Below, piece by piece: positions 35,254 through 46,050 of a stretch of DNA of 64,000 nucleotides (within the stretch, counting starts at the first letter, position 1; each line of letters starts with the position of its first letter). Source of the stretch: Arcobacter cryaerophilus gv. crypticus. GTDB lineage: Bacteria > Campylobacterota > Campylobacteria > Campylobacterales > Arcobacteraceae. The position numbers and the translations under genes were made by a program. The notes under the pieces were generated by a model that made no database searches, had not been told where the DNA came from, and was given only the letters and a program-made list of their open reading frames with translations. The stretch covers positions 259,393 to 323,392 of the forward strand of contig NZ_NXGI01000002.1 of NCBI RefSeq assembly GCF_002993025.1, given 5' to 3'.

Positions 35254-36357
35254 CTATTTTAACTCTTCTAAAACTTCATCCAAAAGCTTAAATAGTTTTG
35301 TATTTTGTTCATTTGTTCCAATAGTTATTCTAATTGCATTTAATCCATAACCAGTTAAATCTCGAACAATCATACCTTTTTCTAAAAGTTTTTGAGCTAC
35401 ATTTTTTGATATAAAATTTTTCAATAAAATTGTAATAAAATTTGTATATGAAGGAATATATTCAAAACCGTTATCTTGACAATATTCTTCATATCTTTTC
35501 ATTTCAATAAAGTTTTTTTCTATACAATCTTGCACAAACTTCTCATCTTTCAAAGCTTCAATAGCAGCTGCTAAACTTAAAGTTGTTATATTAAAAGGAG
35601 CTCTTATTTTATAAAAAGTCGAAATAATATCTTCATGTGCAAAACCATAACCAACTCTCATTCCTCCAAGAGCGTAAGCTTTTGAAAAAGTTCCTAAATA
35701 TATTGCATTTGGAAAAGTTTCTATTAACTCTTTTGGACAAATTCTTTTTTTCTCATCTTTAAAGCTTGCATACTCTTGATAAGCCCCATCAACTACAACT
35801 AATGTATTTTTATTAATAGTTTCTAAAAATTCATAAATATCTTTTTTATCCAAACACTCTCCAAGAGGATTGTTTGGAATACATAAGAAAATAATATCAG
35901 CTCCATGTTTTTTATAAAGATTACTAAACTCTTTTAAGTTGTGTTGAGATGATTCTGTTTTAATAATTTCAGCTCCAACTTGTTTTGCATAAATTTCATA
36001 CATAGCAAAAGTTGTTTTTGCCATCAAAACTTTTGATTTTTTTTTGCATTTTGCATGAATTGCAAACTCTAAAACTTGATCACTTCCAGAACCTATAATT
36101 ACATTTTTGCTATTAAGATTGAACTTATTTGCTAAAGCTTCTTTTAATTCAAACATAGAGTCATCAGGGTATAAGTGCATATTTTTTACTAAATTTTTTA
36201 TTTTAGTTACAACTTTTGGATTAGTACCATATGGGTTTTCATTTGAAGCTAATTTTACAACCTCTTTTGGGTCTATTCCATACTCTCTTACAACTAATTC
36301 TATTGGTTTTCCAGCTTCATAAGTTGATAAATTTTTTAATACTTTATTGAATTTCAT
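35254..36357 (-). CDS. hisC: Histidinol-phosphate aminotransferase
   Basis: HisC transaminates imidazole-acetol phosphate in histidine synthesis and may also act in aromatic amino-acid synthesis. The 367-residue PLP enzyme has [14 protein letters not shown] (substrate loop), IPNNPLGE, and the Schiff-base lysine in [17 protein letters not shown]. It lies 13 bases after pheA and just before dxs, consistent with a role in phenylalanine/tyrosine synthesis as well as histidine; that dual role is inferred. Confidence 0.93.
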   Translation of the reverse strand: MKFNKVLKNLSTYEAGKPIELVVREYGIDPKEVVKLASNENPYGTNPKVVTKIKNLVKNMHLYPDDSMFELKEALANKFNLNSKNVIIGSGSDQVLEFAIHAKCKKKSKVLMAKTTFAMYEIYAKQVGAEIIKTESSQHNLKEFSNLYKKHGADIIFLCIPNNPLGECLDKKDIYEFLETINKNTLVVVDGAYQEYASFKDEKKRICPKELIETFPNAIYLGTFSKAYALGGMRVGYGFAHEDIISTFYKIRAPFNITTLSLAAAIEALKDEKFVQDCIEKNFIEMKRYEEYCQDNGFEYIPSYTNFITILLKNFISKNVAQKLLEKGMIVRDLTGYGLNAIRITIGTNEQNTKLFKLLDEVLEELK

Positions 36358-36370
36358 TTTTATTTTCCTT

Positions 36371-37453
36371 TTAAATATCTTTTATCTCTTTTACATAAGA
36401 GCCTAAAATTTTAATACTAGATTTATGTTTTTCAAAAACTTTTTTAACATTTTCATCATCTTTGTGTCCATCAAAATCTATAAAAAATATAGAGTCTCCT
36501 TCAACAATATGTGATTTTATTTTTGTTAAATTTATTCCCTCATTATTGAAATCATTTAAAAATCTTACCAATCCACCTTGTTCATCAGGAAGATTTACTA
36601 AAATCGAAGTTTTATCATTTCCACTTGGACTATTTTCAAAATCACTTAATATGAAAAATCTTGTTTTATTGTTGTCTTTATCTTCTATATTTTCAAATAA
36701 TATTGGAAGATTATACAATTTTGCAGCAACATGAGAACATATTGCTGCACTATTTTCTTCAATTGCTGCTAGTTTTGCGGCTTTTGTAGTTGATTCTACA
36801 GGAATAAGCTCAACTTCATCAAGTCCAAAATTTGTCAAAAACTTTCTACACTGATCAAACGCTATATCTTTTGAATATATTTTTTTTATATCGCTTATTT
36901 TATCGCAAGTTGTAGCAAGTGTGTGATGAATATTTAATACAACTTCAGCAACTATTTTTGAGTTAAAATTTGTAAATCCATTTATTGTGTCATTTACAAT
37001 TCCATTTGAAGAGTTTTCTATTGGAACAACTCCAAATTTTATTTTTTTAGACTGTAACTCTTTGAAAATACCTTTAATAGAACTAATTGAAACATAAGAA
37101 CTCATAGCTCCGAATCTACTTTCAGCTGCTTGATGGGTGAAGCTTCCTTGAGGACCTAAATATCCAATATTTTCAGGTAATTCTATATTTCTTGATATTG
37201 CAAATATTTCTAAAAAAAGAGCTTCTATAGCACTTCTATTTAAAAGACCATTTTTTTCTTGATTGATTTTTTCAAGTCTATCAATAATAGATTTTTCTCT
37301 ATCTGGTCTATAAATAGCTCCGCCACTTTTTGCTTTTAAAGCTCCAACTTTATGAACTAATTGCATTCTTTCATCTAAAAGCTCAAGAAGTTTATTATCA
37401 ATACTATCAAGCTTATTTCTTAGTTCAAGTAAGCCATCTTCACAACTTGCCAT
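36371..37453 (-). CDS. pheA: Bifunctional chorismate mutase / prephenate dehydratase
   Basis: PheA converts chorismate through prephenate to phenylpyruvate. The 360-residue protein has an N-terminal AroQ chorismate mutase (about 5-90, [20 protein letters not shown]), a prephenate dehydratase domain (about 95-270, [13 protein letters not shown] and the substrate segment NKTRFFIL) and a C-terminal ACT domain (about 280-355) for feedback by phenylalanine. It follows lysA by nine bases. Confidence 0.95.
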   Translation of the reverse strand: MASCEDGLLELRNKLDSIDNKLLELLDERMQLVHKVGALKAKSGGAIYRPDREKSIIDRLEKINQEKNGLLNRSAIEALFLEIFAISRNIELPENIGYLGPQGSFTHQAAESRFGAMSSYVSISSIKGIFKELQSKKIKFGVVPIENSSNGIVNDTINGFTNFNSKIVAEVVLNIHHTLATTCDKISDIKKIYSKDIAFDQCRKFLTNFGLDEVELIPVESTTKAAKLAAIEENSAAICSHVAAKLYNLPILFENIEDKDNNKTRFFILSDFENSPSGNDKTSILVNLPDEQGGLVRFLNDFNNEGINLTKIKSHIVEGDSIFFIDFDGHKDDENVKKVFEKHKSSIKILGSYVKEIKDI

Positions 37454-37462
37454 ACAAAATCC

Positions 37463-38671
37463 TTATTTTATAAACTCTTCTTCTAAAGCAATTAAATCTT
37501 CAAAAGTTTCTCTTTTTCTAATTAGTCTATCAATTCCATTTTCAACAGCAATTTCTGCTACTCTTCCTCTTGTATTGTAGTTACTTGCCATTGTAAAACC
37601 ATAAGCTCCAGCACTATAAATTGCAACTAAATCATTATGCGCTGTTTTTGGCAGTTCTATATTTTTTGCAAAAAAATCACCACTTTCACAAACAGGACCT
37701 ACAAGATTACAATCACTAAACTCTTTATTGTCATTTAAAACTTCAATTTTATGATAAGCATTGTATAAAGCAGGTCTTATTAAATCATTCATAGCTCCAT
37801 CAACTATAACAAATCTTTTGTTTCCATTTACTTTTTCATATAAAACTTTTGTTACAAAAACTCCAGAATTTCCAACTATAAATCTTCCTGGTTCGCAAAT
37901 AACTGTCAAATCAAGTCCAAACAGAACATCTAAAATTGATTGTGTATATTCATAAGTATCAATTAATACTTCATCTTTATACACAATTCCTAATCCTCCA
38001 CCCACATCCATAAAAGATAGGTCTATTTTAATAGCTTTTAAATTTCTAATTAAATCAGCAACTATTTTGATTGCATCTTTAATTGGTTGAAGTTGAGTAA
38101 GTTGAGATCCAATATGACAATGCATTCCAGTTGGTTCTAAAGATTCACTATTTTTACACTGAATATACATTCTTTTTGCTGTATCAATATCTACACCAAA
38201 TTTATTTTCATGAAGTCCTGTTGAGATATATGGATGAGTTTTTGGATCAATATTTGGATTTACTCTTATAGAGATTCTTGCAACTTTATTTAACTCTTTT
38301 GCAATAGTTTCAACTCTATTTAGCTCTTCAGCACTCTCTACATTTATCATTAAAATATCAAGTGTTAAAGCTTCTTTAATTTCATCATCACTTTTTCCAA
38401 CACCTGAAAATATTATTTTGTATGGAGGAATTCCTACTTTTAAAGCACGTTTTACCTCTCCAATACTAACACAATCAGCTCCTGCTCCTAGATTTGCTAA
38501 ATGTTTTATTACACTTAAATTTGAATTTGCTTTAACTGCATATGCAATCAAAGATTTTCTTGCTCTAAAAGACTCTTTTAATTGTGTGTATTGAGCTGTA
38601 ATATGATCAAAATCATAAACATAATATGGTGTTTGATATTTGTTTGCCAATGCTTTAAAATCTATATTCAT
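37463..38671 (-). CDS. lysA: Diaminopimelate decarboxylase
   Basis: LysA makes lysine from meso-diaminopimelate. The 402-residue PLP enzyme has the Schiff-base Lys47 in AYAVKANSN, the His-containing GMHCHIGSQ, the glycine loop DVGGGLG and the dimer-site CESGD (VGPVCESGDFF). Length fits. It heads the lysA-pheA-hisC-dxs operon. The start follows AGGA by seven bases, and a long A+T-rich hairpin sits in its leader. Confidence 0.95.
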   Translation of the reverse strand: MNIDFKALANKYQTPYYVYDFDHITAQYTQLKESFRARKSLIAYAVKANSNLSVIKHLANLGAGADCVSIGEVKRALKVGIPPYKIIFSGVGKSDDEIKEALTLDILMINVESAEELNRVETIAKELNKVARISIRVNPNIDPKTHPYISTGLHENKFGVDIDTAKRMYIQCKNSESLEPTGMHCHIGSQLTQLQPIKDAIKIVADLIRNLKAIKIDLSFMDVGGGLGIVYKDEVLIDTYEYTQSILDVLFGLDLTVICEPGRFIVGNSGVFVTKVLYEKVNGNKRFVIVDGAMNDLIRPALYNAYHKIEVLNDNKEFSDCNLVGPVCESGDFFAKNIELPKTAHNDLVAIYSAGAYGFTMASNYNTRGRVAEIAVENGIDRLIRKRETFEDLIALEEEFIK

Positions 38672-38688
38672 ATAATAATCCTATTGTT

Positions 38689-38732
38689 AAAATTTTAAAT
38701 CTAAACTCTTAAAAGTTTAAATTTAAAATTTT
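38689..38732 (-). repeat. Long A+T-rich hairpin in the leader of lysA
   Basis: Outer arms AAAATTTTAAAT (38689-38700) and ATTTAAAATTTT (38721-38732) and inner arms TAAACT/AGTTTA form a nearly continuous 18-base-pair stem, 18 bases before the lysA ATG and just after the fabI terminator. It may be a second terminator or a leader structure. It is too small to be a lysine riboswitch. Confidence 0.5.
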
Positions 38733-38740
38733 GATATAAA

Positions 38741-38768
38741 AAAAGATAAGAAAAAATTCTTATCTTTT
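38741..38768 (-). terminator. Rho-independent terminator after fabI
   Basis: Arms AAAAGATAAG (38741-38750) and CTTATCTTTT (38759-38768), extendable by two pairs, are followed on the minus strand by a run of seven T. It ends the gap-pgk-tpiA-fabI operon. Confidence 0.85.
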
Positions 38769-38774
38769 AAAAAT

Positions 38775-40315
<1,541 letters not shown>

Positions 40316-41518
40316 TTATTTATCATCCTCAATAACTAATGCTTTAACTCCAGGTAATATTTTCCCTTCGATTAACTCTAAAGAAGCTCCACCACCAGTG
40401 CTTATAAATGTCATATCATCTTCATCACCAGTAATTCTTACTAAATCAGCTGTATCTCCTCCACCAACAACAGTTGTTGCATATGAACTAGCTACTGCAT
40501 GAGATATTTTTGTACTTCCTTTTGCAAATTTTTCCATCTCGTAAACACCCATTGGTCCATTCCACAAAATTGTATTTGCATCACTTAAAACTTCACTAAA
40601 TAAAAGGGCAGTTGCAGGTCCTATATCAAGTCCCATCCAAGATTTTGGCATCTCTTGAACTGGAACAATTTTAGCAATTGCTTCAGCGTCAAAAGCTTCA
40701 GCTGCAACAATATCAACTGGTAAGTAAAGTTTTACACCTTTTTGTTTTGCTAAATCCATAATTTTTAAAGCTTCAGGAATTAAATCCTCTTCAACAAGTG
40801 ATTTTCCAATTTCATGACCTTGTGCTTTTAAGAATGTAAATGCCATTCCTCCACCAATTACAATTTTGTCAACTTTTGGAACAAGGTTATAAAGAGCTTC
40901 AAGTTTTCCAGATACTTTTGAACCACCAACTATTGAAACAAATGGTCTTTTAGGATTTTCAACAATATGGTGGAAAAATTTAATCTCTTTTGCTAGTAAA
41001 AATCCAGCAGCTTTATGCTTCATATCAAAATATTTTGCAATTCCTTCAACTGAAGAGTGAGCTCTGTGAGAAACTCCAAATGCATCATTTATATAAACAT
41101 CTGCCATGGAAGCTAATTTTTTACTAAGTTCTTCATCATTTTTTGTCTCACCATCTTCAAATCTCATATTTTCTAAAAGCATTATTTCACCAGTTTTTAA
41201 CTCATTAGCCATTTTTAAAGTTTCAGTACAAACTACATTTGGTGCTAGTTTTATCTCTTGTTTTAATAAAATATGTAATCTTTTTGCTATTGGAGAAAGT
41301 GAATATTTTTCTTCAAAACCACCTTTTGGTCTTCCAAAGTGACTAGCTAATATAACAGAGCAATCGTTGTCGATACAATATCTAATTGTGTTTAGAGCAC
41401 TTCTAATTCTTCTATCATCAGTTATATTGTTGTATTCATCAACAGGAACATTAAAATCACATCTTATAAATACTTTTTTACCAGTAATATCTATGTTTTT
41501 TATCTCTTGAAGTTTCAT
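40316..41518 (-). CDS. pgk: Phosphoglycerate kinase
   Basis: Pgk transfers phosphate between 1,3-bisphosphoglycerate and ADP. The 400-residue protein has [34 protein letters not shown], the nucleotide region [10 protein letters not shown] and the C-terminal [14 protein letters not shown]. All family landmarks are present. It follows gap by about nine bases and its stop (TAA) touches the tpiA ATG. Confidence 0.97.
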   Translation of the reverse strand: MKLQEIKNIDITGKKVFIRCDFNVPVDEYNNITDDRRIRSALNTIRYCIDNDCSVILASHFGRPKGGFEEKYSLSPIAKRLHILLKQEIKLAPNVVCTETLKMANELKTGEIMLLENMRFEDGETKNDEELSKKLASMADVYINDAFGVSHRAHSSVEGIAKYFDMKHKAAGFLLAKEIKFFHHIVENPKRPFVSIVGGSKVSGKLEALYNLVPKVDKIVIGGGMAFTFLKAQGHEIGKSLVEEDLIPEALKIMDLAKQKGVKLYLPVDIVAAEAFDAEAIAKIVPVQEMPKSWMGLDIGPATALLFSEVLSDANTILWNGPMGVYEMEKFAKGSTKISHAVASSYATTVVGGGDTADLVRITGDEDDMTFISTGGGASLELIEGKILPGVKALVIEDDK

Positions 41519-41526
41519 ATTATTCC

Positions 41527-42525
41527 TTATTTTTTTGATACATAAATAGCTAAATCTACAAGTCTAGCCGAATATCCCCACTCATTGTCATACCAGCTCA
41601 TAACTTTTATCATATTTCCACCAATAACTTGTGTTAAATCTGAAGCAATAATTGTTGAGTTTGTATTTCCTATAAGATCGCTTGAAACTAGCATATCATT
41701 ATCAACTGCTACTATTCCAGAAAGTTCTTTTGATTTTTGAGTAAATAAAGCATTGATTTCTTCTTTTGTAGTATCTTTTTTAATTAAGAAATTTACATCT
41801 ACCATTGAAACATTTGGAGTTGGGACTCTTACACTTTGACCATGAAGTTTTCCATCAAGTTGAGGCATTATTAATTTCATAGCTTTAGCAGCACCTGTGC
41901 TTGTAGGAATCATATTAGCAGCACCAGCTCGGGCTCTTCTTTTATCAGATTTATGTTTTACATCTAGGATGTTTTGGTCATTTGTGTATGAGTGAATAGT
42001 TGTCATTAAACCTTTTTCTATTCCAAAAGCATCATCAATTATTTTTGCTATTGGTCCAAGACAGTTTGTAGTACAAGATGCATTTGAAACTATATTTTCA
42101 CCATCATAAGTTGACTCATTTACACCTATAACATAAGTTTTTGTATCATCTTTTGCAGGAGCACTCATAACAACTTTTTTAGCACCATTGTTTATATGAA
42201 CTTGGCATGACTCTTTTGTTAAATATGCACCTGTACACTCTAAAACAATTTCAGCTCCACAATCTTTTGCAAAAGTTAGCTCTTTTGCATCTCTTGTTGA
42301 ATAAAGTTTTGCATTAATTTTCCCCATTTTTAGGTAACCATTTTCAACTTTAACATCACCTTCAAAAGTTCCATGAACAGTATCGTACTTTGTAATATAT
42401 TCAAGCATTGAAGCTTCTGCTGTATCATTTATAGCAACTAGCTCTATGTCACTTCTTGTAGCAATAATTCTAGCTACACATCTTCCTATTCTCCCAAATC
42501 CGTTTATTGCAACTTTAATAGCCAT
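41527..42525 (-). CDS. gap: Glyceraldehyde-3-phosphate dehydrogenase
   Basis: GAPDH oxidises glyceraldehyde-3-phosphate with NAD(P). The 332-residue protein has the NAD motif [14 protein letters not shown], the catalytic cysteine in [12 protein letters not shown], His in [10 protein letters not shown], and the C-terminal [15 protein letters not shown]. It heads the gap-pgk-tpiA-fabI operon and is divergent from nadD. RBS AAGGG lies close to the start. Confidence 0.97.
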   Translation of the reverse strand: MAIKVAINGFGRIGRCVARIIATRSDIELVAINDTAEASMLEYITKYDTVHGTFEGDVKVENGYLKMGKINAKLYSTRDAKELTFAKDCGAEIVLECTGAYLTKESCQVHINNGAKKVVMSAPAKDDTKTYVIGVNESTYDGENIVSNASCTTNCLGPIAKIIDDAFGIEKGLMTTIHSYTNDQNILDVKHKSDKRRARAGAANMIPTSTGAAKAMKLIMPQLDGKLHGQSVRVPTPNVSMVDVNFLIKKDTTKEEINALFTQKSKELSGIVAVDNDMLVSSDLIGNTNSTIIASDLTQVIGGNMIKVMSWYDNEWGYSARLVDLAIYVSKK

Positions 42526-42576
42526 CTAATCCCTTTATTAAAATTCTAAATGGCAAATATTTTATCTAAAAATTGC

Positions 42577-42582
42577 TATAAT
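42577..42582 (+). promoter_or_regulatory. Probable -10 element of nadD-rsfS
   Basis: TATAAT preceded by TTGC lies 34 bases before the TTG start of nadD in the 90-base divergent gap with gap. Confidence 0.45.
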
Positions 42583-42615
42583 ATAATTTAATCATAAAAC
42601 AAAGGTAAGTTTTTT

Positions 42616-43158
42616 TTGAAAATTGCGATTTTTGGTGGTAGTTTTGACCCAATTCATATTGCTCATAAAAAGATTGTGGAAACAGCTTTAAAAGAACTAG
42701 ATATTGATAAATTAATCATAGTTCCCACATATCTTAACCCTTTTAAAAAAGATTTTTTGTTTGAACCTAAAGATAGATTTAAGCTATTGCAAAAAGTTTT
42801 TAAAGATGAAAAAAGAGTTGAGATTTGTGATTTTGAGATAAATCAAAAAAAACTAAGCTACACTTATGAGACGATTAGATATATTAAAAGTTTGTTAAAT
42901 CCTAGTAAAATCTACTTTATAATAGGACAAGATAACCTGAAATCTCTTCATAAATGGCATAACATAGATGAATTAAAAGAGAATTTGGAGTTTGTAGTTG
43001 CTTCAAGAGATGGTTATGATTTGGTCTCAAAGGAGTTTAAAACTATCGATATAGGTATAGATATTAGCTCTACAAAGCTAAAAGAAGATCTAGATTTAAA
43101 CTTTGTGCCAAAAGAGATTTGGCAAGATTTAATAAATTTAAAAAAAGGAAAAATTTGA
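42616..43158 (+). CDS. nadD: Nicotinate-nucleotide adenylyltransferase
   Basis: NadD adenylylates nicotinate mononucleotide in NAD synthesis. The 180-residue protein has the nucleotidyltransferase motif GGSFDPIHIAHKK, the LNPFKKD segment, FIIGQDNLKSLHKWHN and the C-terminal ISSTKLKED. The start is TTG. It is a little short against the usual 200 residues but all motifs are present. Its stop overlaps the rsfS start (TTGA). Confidence 0.95.
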   Translation: MKIAIFGGSFDPIHIAHKKIVETALKELDIDKLIIVPTYLNPFKKDFLFEPKDRFKLLQKVFKDEKRVEICDFEINQKKLSYTYETIRYIKSLLNPSKIYFIIGQDNLKSLHKWHNIDELKENLEFVVASRDGYDLVSKEFKTIDIGIDISSTKLKEDLDLNFVPKEIWQDLINLKKGKI

Positions 43159-43481
43159 ATAGTAGAATAAATAAAATTAGAGATATTTTAGATGATAAAA
43201 AAGCCTCTGATATTGAGATTTTTGATTTAACATCAAAAGATTATTTAGTGGATTATGTTGTTATTGCTACAACTTTAAATCCAAAACATGGATTTGCGCT
43301 TTTAGATCATTTAAAAACTGAGTTAAAACCAAGTGGTGAAGAGTTTTTAAGAGTTGATGAAGATGATAACTGGACTGTTATTGACTTAGGAGATGTTTTT
43401 ATTCATTTAATGAGCGAAAAATATAGAGAAAAATATAATCTTGAAGATTTTTTAGATAGTTTTCAAAGACCAAAAGAGTAA
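43155..43481 (+). CDS. rsfS: Ribosomal silencing factor RsfS
   Basis: RsfS binds ribosomal protein L14 and blocks subunit joining when nutrients are poor. I chose TTG at 43155 (AAGGA upstream; overlaps the nadD stop), giving 108 residues. The family pattern is clear: KKASDIEIFDLTSK, DYVVIATTLN, and DNWTVIDLGDVFIHLMSE. The nadD-rsfS pairing is common across bacteria. Confidence 0.93.
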   Translation: MNSRINKIRDILDDKKASDIEIFDLTSKDYLVDYVVIATTLNPKHGFALLDHLKTELKPSGEEFLRVDEDDNWTVIDLGDVFIHLMSEKYREKYNLEDFLDSFQRPKE

Positions 43482-43494
43482 CAAATAAAAACAG

Positions 43495-43514
43495 AAGAGA
43501 TTACATAATCTCTT
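43495..43514. terminator. Hairpin between convergent rsfS and argS
   Basis: Arms AAGAGATT (43495-43502) and AATCTCTT (43507-43514) with a four-base loop span the argS stop codon. A T run follows on the minus strand (TGTTTTTATT) and a shorter one on the plus strand. Confidence 0.7.
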
Positions 43515-45090
43515 TTGCTTCAATTCCAAGAAGTTTAAGTCCTGTTTTTATACTTAATTTTGCCATACTTAAAACTTTTAAGTAAGTCTTTTCTTCATTG
43601 CTTCCAATAATTTTGTGCTCATTATAAAACTTATGAACACTAGAAGCTAGATTGTATAAATATTCAGTAATTTTTTGCATATCTCTTTTTGAAAAAGCAT
43701 CTTCTAAAACAGATTTTAAAAGAAGTGATTCATAAACTAAATTTAAAGCTTCACTATTTAAAGCTTCAAAACTCTCATCTTTTATATCTTCAAAACTTAA
43801 ATTTGATTTTACAAAAACTTGATTTATTCTAGCGTGTGCATAATTTATATAAAAAATTGGATTGCTTGAGTCTTGATTTTTTAGCATATCAATATCAAAC
43901 TCCAAGTGAGTATCGCTTTTTTTAGTTAAGAATATAAATCTTAAAGCATCACTTCCAATTTCAGTTGTTATATCAGACATTAATATAACATTACCAGCTC
44001 GTTTACTCATTTTATAAGGTTGTCCACCTTTAAGAAGTTGAACCATTTGAGATAAAATAACTTCAAGTTTTGAAGAGTCATTTCCTAAAAATTCAATAGC
44101 AGCTTTTACTCTTGTGATGTATCCGTGGTGATCAGCACCCCAAATATTTATATATTTATCAAAGTTTCTATCAAATTTATTTTTATGGTAGATTATATCT
44201 CCAGCTAGATATGTAGGAATTCCATTTTCTCTTACAACAACTCTATCGCTATCATCACCATATTTTGTTGAGTTTAAATAAACTTTTTCATCTTTTGTAT
44301 AAAGCGAACCATTTTTTTCTAAAACATCTTTTGTATTTTCCCATGAGCTATAAAGAGATTTTTCAGATACGAAATTTTCGAAACTTACTCCTAAGTCACT
44401 CAAATCTTTGATGATAATTTGCATTACAATATCTTTTGCAAAAATCGCCATCTCTTCAAATCTGCTTTCATCATAGATAATATCTTTTCCATATTTTTCT
44501 ATTATTTTCTCTGCAATTTCGATTAAATATTCGCCTCTATAATAACTCTCTGGATATTTAACCTTCTCTTTAAATATAAAATCTCTAGCAGCTAAACTAA
44601 CGCTAATTCCAAGAAGTTGCATTTGAGCACCAGCATCATTTATGTAGTACTCTGTTGTTATAGGATATCCTAAATACGTTCCAACTTTATATAAAGTATC
44701 TCCAAAAACAGCACCTCTTGCATGACCAATATGAAGAGGTCCAGTTGGGTTTGCACTAACATACTCTAGAAGTATTTTTTCAGTTTTTACTTCACCTTTT
44801 GCAAAATCATCTTTTTTCAATAATGCTTCATTTGTAAGTTTTTCAATAAAACTTTTTGATAAAGTAAAGTTTATAAAACCTTTTACAGCTTCTATTTTCT
44901 CAAATAATTCACTATTTTCAAGTTTTGAAACTAATTCATCTGCTAAAATCATAGGAGATTTTTTTAGCTCTTTCGCCAAAGAAAAAGCAACAGGTGTTGC
45001 AAAATGACCAAGAGAACTATCTTTTGGTTTTTCTAAAACAATACTTTTTTCTAATTTTTTCTCTATAAATTCTTTAACTATATTTTGCAA
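43501..45090 (-). CDS. argS: Arginyl-tRNA synthetase
   Basis: ArgS charges tRNA-Arg. The 529-residue class I synthetase has the HIGH motif in GPLHIGHARGA, the KMSK-type motif in YKMSKRAGN, an N-terminal Add-1 domain and the C-terminal anticodon-binding DALR domain (ending KLLGIEAKEIM). The start is TTG. It lies downstream of the two tatA genes, an arrangement resembling argS-tatA in Campylobacter. Confidence 0.96.
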   Translation of the reverse strand: MQNIVKEFIEKKLEKSIVLEKPKDSSLGHFATPVAFSLAKELKKSPMILADELVSKLENSELFEKIEAVKGFINFTLSKSFIEKLTNEALLKKDDFAKGEVKTEKILLEYVSANPTGPLHIGHARGAVFGDTLYKVGTYLGYPITTEYYINDAGAQMQLLGISVSLAARDFIFKEKVKYPESYYRGEYLIEIAEKIIEKYGKDIIYDESRFEEMAIFAKDIVMQIIIKDLSDLGVSFENFVSEKSLYSSWENTKDVLEKNGSLYTKDEKVYLNSTKYGDDSDRVVVRENGIPTYLAGDIIYHKNKFDRNFDKYINIWGADHHGYITRVKAAIEFLGNDSSKLEVILSQMVQLLKGGQPYKMSKRAGNVILMSDITTEIGSDALRFIFLTKKSDTHLEFDIDMLKNQDSSNPIFYINYAHARINQVFVKSNLSFEDIKDESFEALNSEALNLVYESLLLKSVLEDAFSKRDMQKITEYLYNLASSVHKFYNEHKIIGSNEEKTYLKVLSMAKLSIKTGLKLLGIEAKEIM

Positions 45091-45113
45091 GTTCTTCTCT
45101 TATTATTTATTAT

Positions 45114-45136
45114 AAAATTCATATTTTATGAATTTT
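45114..45136 (-). terminator. Hairpin between the second tatA and argS
   Basis: Arms AAAATTCAT (45114-45122) and ATGAATTTT (45128-45136) with a five-base loop overlap the tatA stop. Its place 25 bases before argS suggests partial termination or processing. Confidence 0.4.
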
Positions 45137-45350
45137 TTATCTCTTCTTTTTGTGTTGGAATTTCTGTTTTTTTATCTGTTTCAGTTGGTTTATTAGCTAC
45201 TTCTTCATTATCATCTTCTTTAATAGCTTTTTTGAAGTTTCTAATACCAGTTCCTAAACCCTTTGCAAGTTCTGGGATTTTTTTCCCACCAAATAAAATC
45301 AATACAATTATAACTATAATTACTAGTTCCATTCCGCTTGGCATACTCAT
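45126..45350 (-). CDS. tatA: TatA/E-type twin-arginine translocase subunit, copy 2
   Basis: TatA forms the pore of the twin-arginine pathway that exports folded proteins. The 74-residue protein has one membrane helix (about 7-21, [16 protein letters not shown]), the hinge [20 protein letters not shown] amphipathic helix and a polar tail rich in Lys, Thr and Glu. It is a paralog of the copy directly upstream; the first 45 residues are almost identical. Copy 2 has a shorter acidic tail. It is 17 bases after copy 1. Confidence 0.92.
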   Translation of the reverse strand: MSMPSGMELVIIVIIVLILFGGKKIPELAKGLGTGIRNFKKAIKEDDNEEVANKPTETDKKTEIPTQKEEIKNS

Positions 45351-45598
45351 AAAAATCCTTTATAAAATTAAGCTTGTTTTGTTTCTGTTGAAGAAGTTGA
45401 TTTTGTATCTGCTTTCTTCTCATTTTCTTCTACTTTTGAAGCAGTTGCTACTTCTTCATCGTCTTCTTTTACAGCTTTTTTGAAGTTTTTAATACCACTT
45501 CCTAAACCTTTTGCAAGTTCTGGGATTTTTTTCCCACCAAATAAAATTAACACGATTAAAACAATTACTAATAATTGCATACCACTTGGCATATGCAT
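45225..45598 (-). repeat. Tandem duplication containing the two tatA genes
   Basis: The 5' halves of the two tatA genes (45225-45350 and 45475-45598) are closely similar at the DNA level as well as protein level, with long identical stretches around the hinge codons. The 3' tails and upstream leaders differ. Confidence 0.7.
45368..45598 (-). CDS. tatA: TatA/E-type twin-arginine translocase subunit, copy 1
   Basis: The ATG at 45596-45598 follows AAGGA by six bases and gives 76 residues; an earlier in-frame start adds 13 residues without merit. The structure is helix [16 protein letters not shown], hinge, amphipathic helix [20 protein letters not shown] and an acidic, Ser/Thr-rich tail. It is the upstream copy of the pair and has a TATAAT at 45627-45632. 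tatB and tatC are not in the window, so which copy serves as TatE or TatB is unknown. Confidence 0.92.
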   Translation of the reverse strand: MHMPSGMQLLVIVLIVLILFGGKKIPELAKGLGSGIKNFKKAVKEDDEEVATASKVEENEKKADTKSTSSTETKQA

Positions 45599-45626
45599 AG
45601 CTATTCCTTTTTTTGATATAAAAAAT

Positions 45627-45632
45627 ATTATA
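45627..45632 (-). promoter_or_regulatory. Probable -10 element of the tatA-tatA-argS transcript
   Basis: TATAAT on the minus strand, 29 bases before the first tatA ATG and after the crcB stop. No clear -35. Confidence 0.45.
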
Positions 45633-45663
45633 ACCAAAAAAGCTTAAAGATTTTTAACTATAA

Positions 45664-46050
45664 TCACTTTATTAAAAAGATAGCTAGTTTAAATCCAATT
45701 AATACAAAAAATATTGACCCAATAAGATTTGATAAAATATTTAATATAGCATAATTTAATGAGCTATTAAAGAGTAAATAACTATCTAATGCAAAAGTAG
45801 AAAATGTTGTAAGACCACCTAAAAATCCAGCTATTAAAAATGCTTTGATTATAGTTGAAACATCATGTGTAGAAAAATAAGCATATAAAATACCTATTAT
45901 AAAAGAGCCAAAAATATTAACTAAAAGTATTCCAAAAGGAAAATTTCCCAACTCCATTTTATGAACATAATCTACAGCATAAAATCTTAAGATAGAACCA
46001 AATGCTCCACCAAATCCAACAGCAATAGCTATTTGAAAATTAAGAGACAT
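45664..46050 (-). CDS. crcB: Fluoride channel CrcB/Fluc
   Basis: CrcB exports fluoride as a dual-topology dimer. I prefer the ATG at 46048-46050 (128 residues); a TTG 21 bases earlier would add MKKSTKT. Four membrane helices are evident with the family marks GGAFGSILRF, NIFGSFIIG and GFLGGLTTFSTFALD (the pore Thr/Ser/Phe box). It overlaps plsC by 11 bases, so it is in that operon. I see no fluoride riboswitch nearby. Confidence 0.93.
   Translation of the reverse strand: MSLNFQIAIAVGFGGAFGSILRFYAVDYVHKMELGNFPFGILLVNIFGSFIIGILYAYFSTHDVSTIIKAFLIAGFLGGLTTFSTFALDSYLLFNSSLNYAILNILSNLIGSIFFVLIGFKLAIFLIK

Noticed and set aside
38672-38774. Lysine riboswitch before lysA
   Set aside because: The gap is about 100 bases, filled by two simple hairpins; a lysine riboswitch needs about 170 structured bases with conserved junction sequence.
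45085-45483. A 132-codon hydrophobic frame opposite the tatA genes
   Set aside because: It overlaps both tatA genes on the opposite strand; the Leu/Phe-rich sequence results from reading their complement.
45599-46050. Fluoride riboswitch near crcB
   Set aside because: crcB overlaps plsC within an operon, leaving no leader, and no matching structure was seen.
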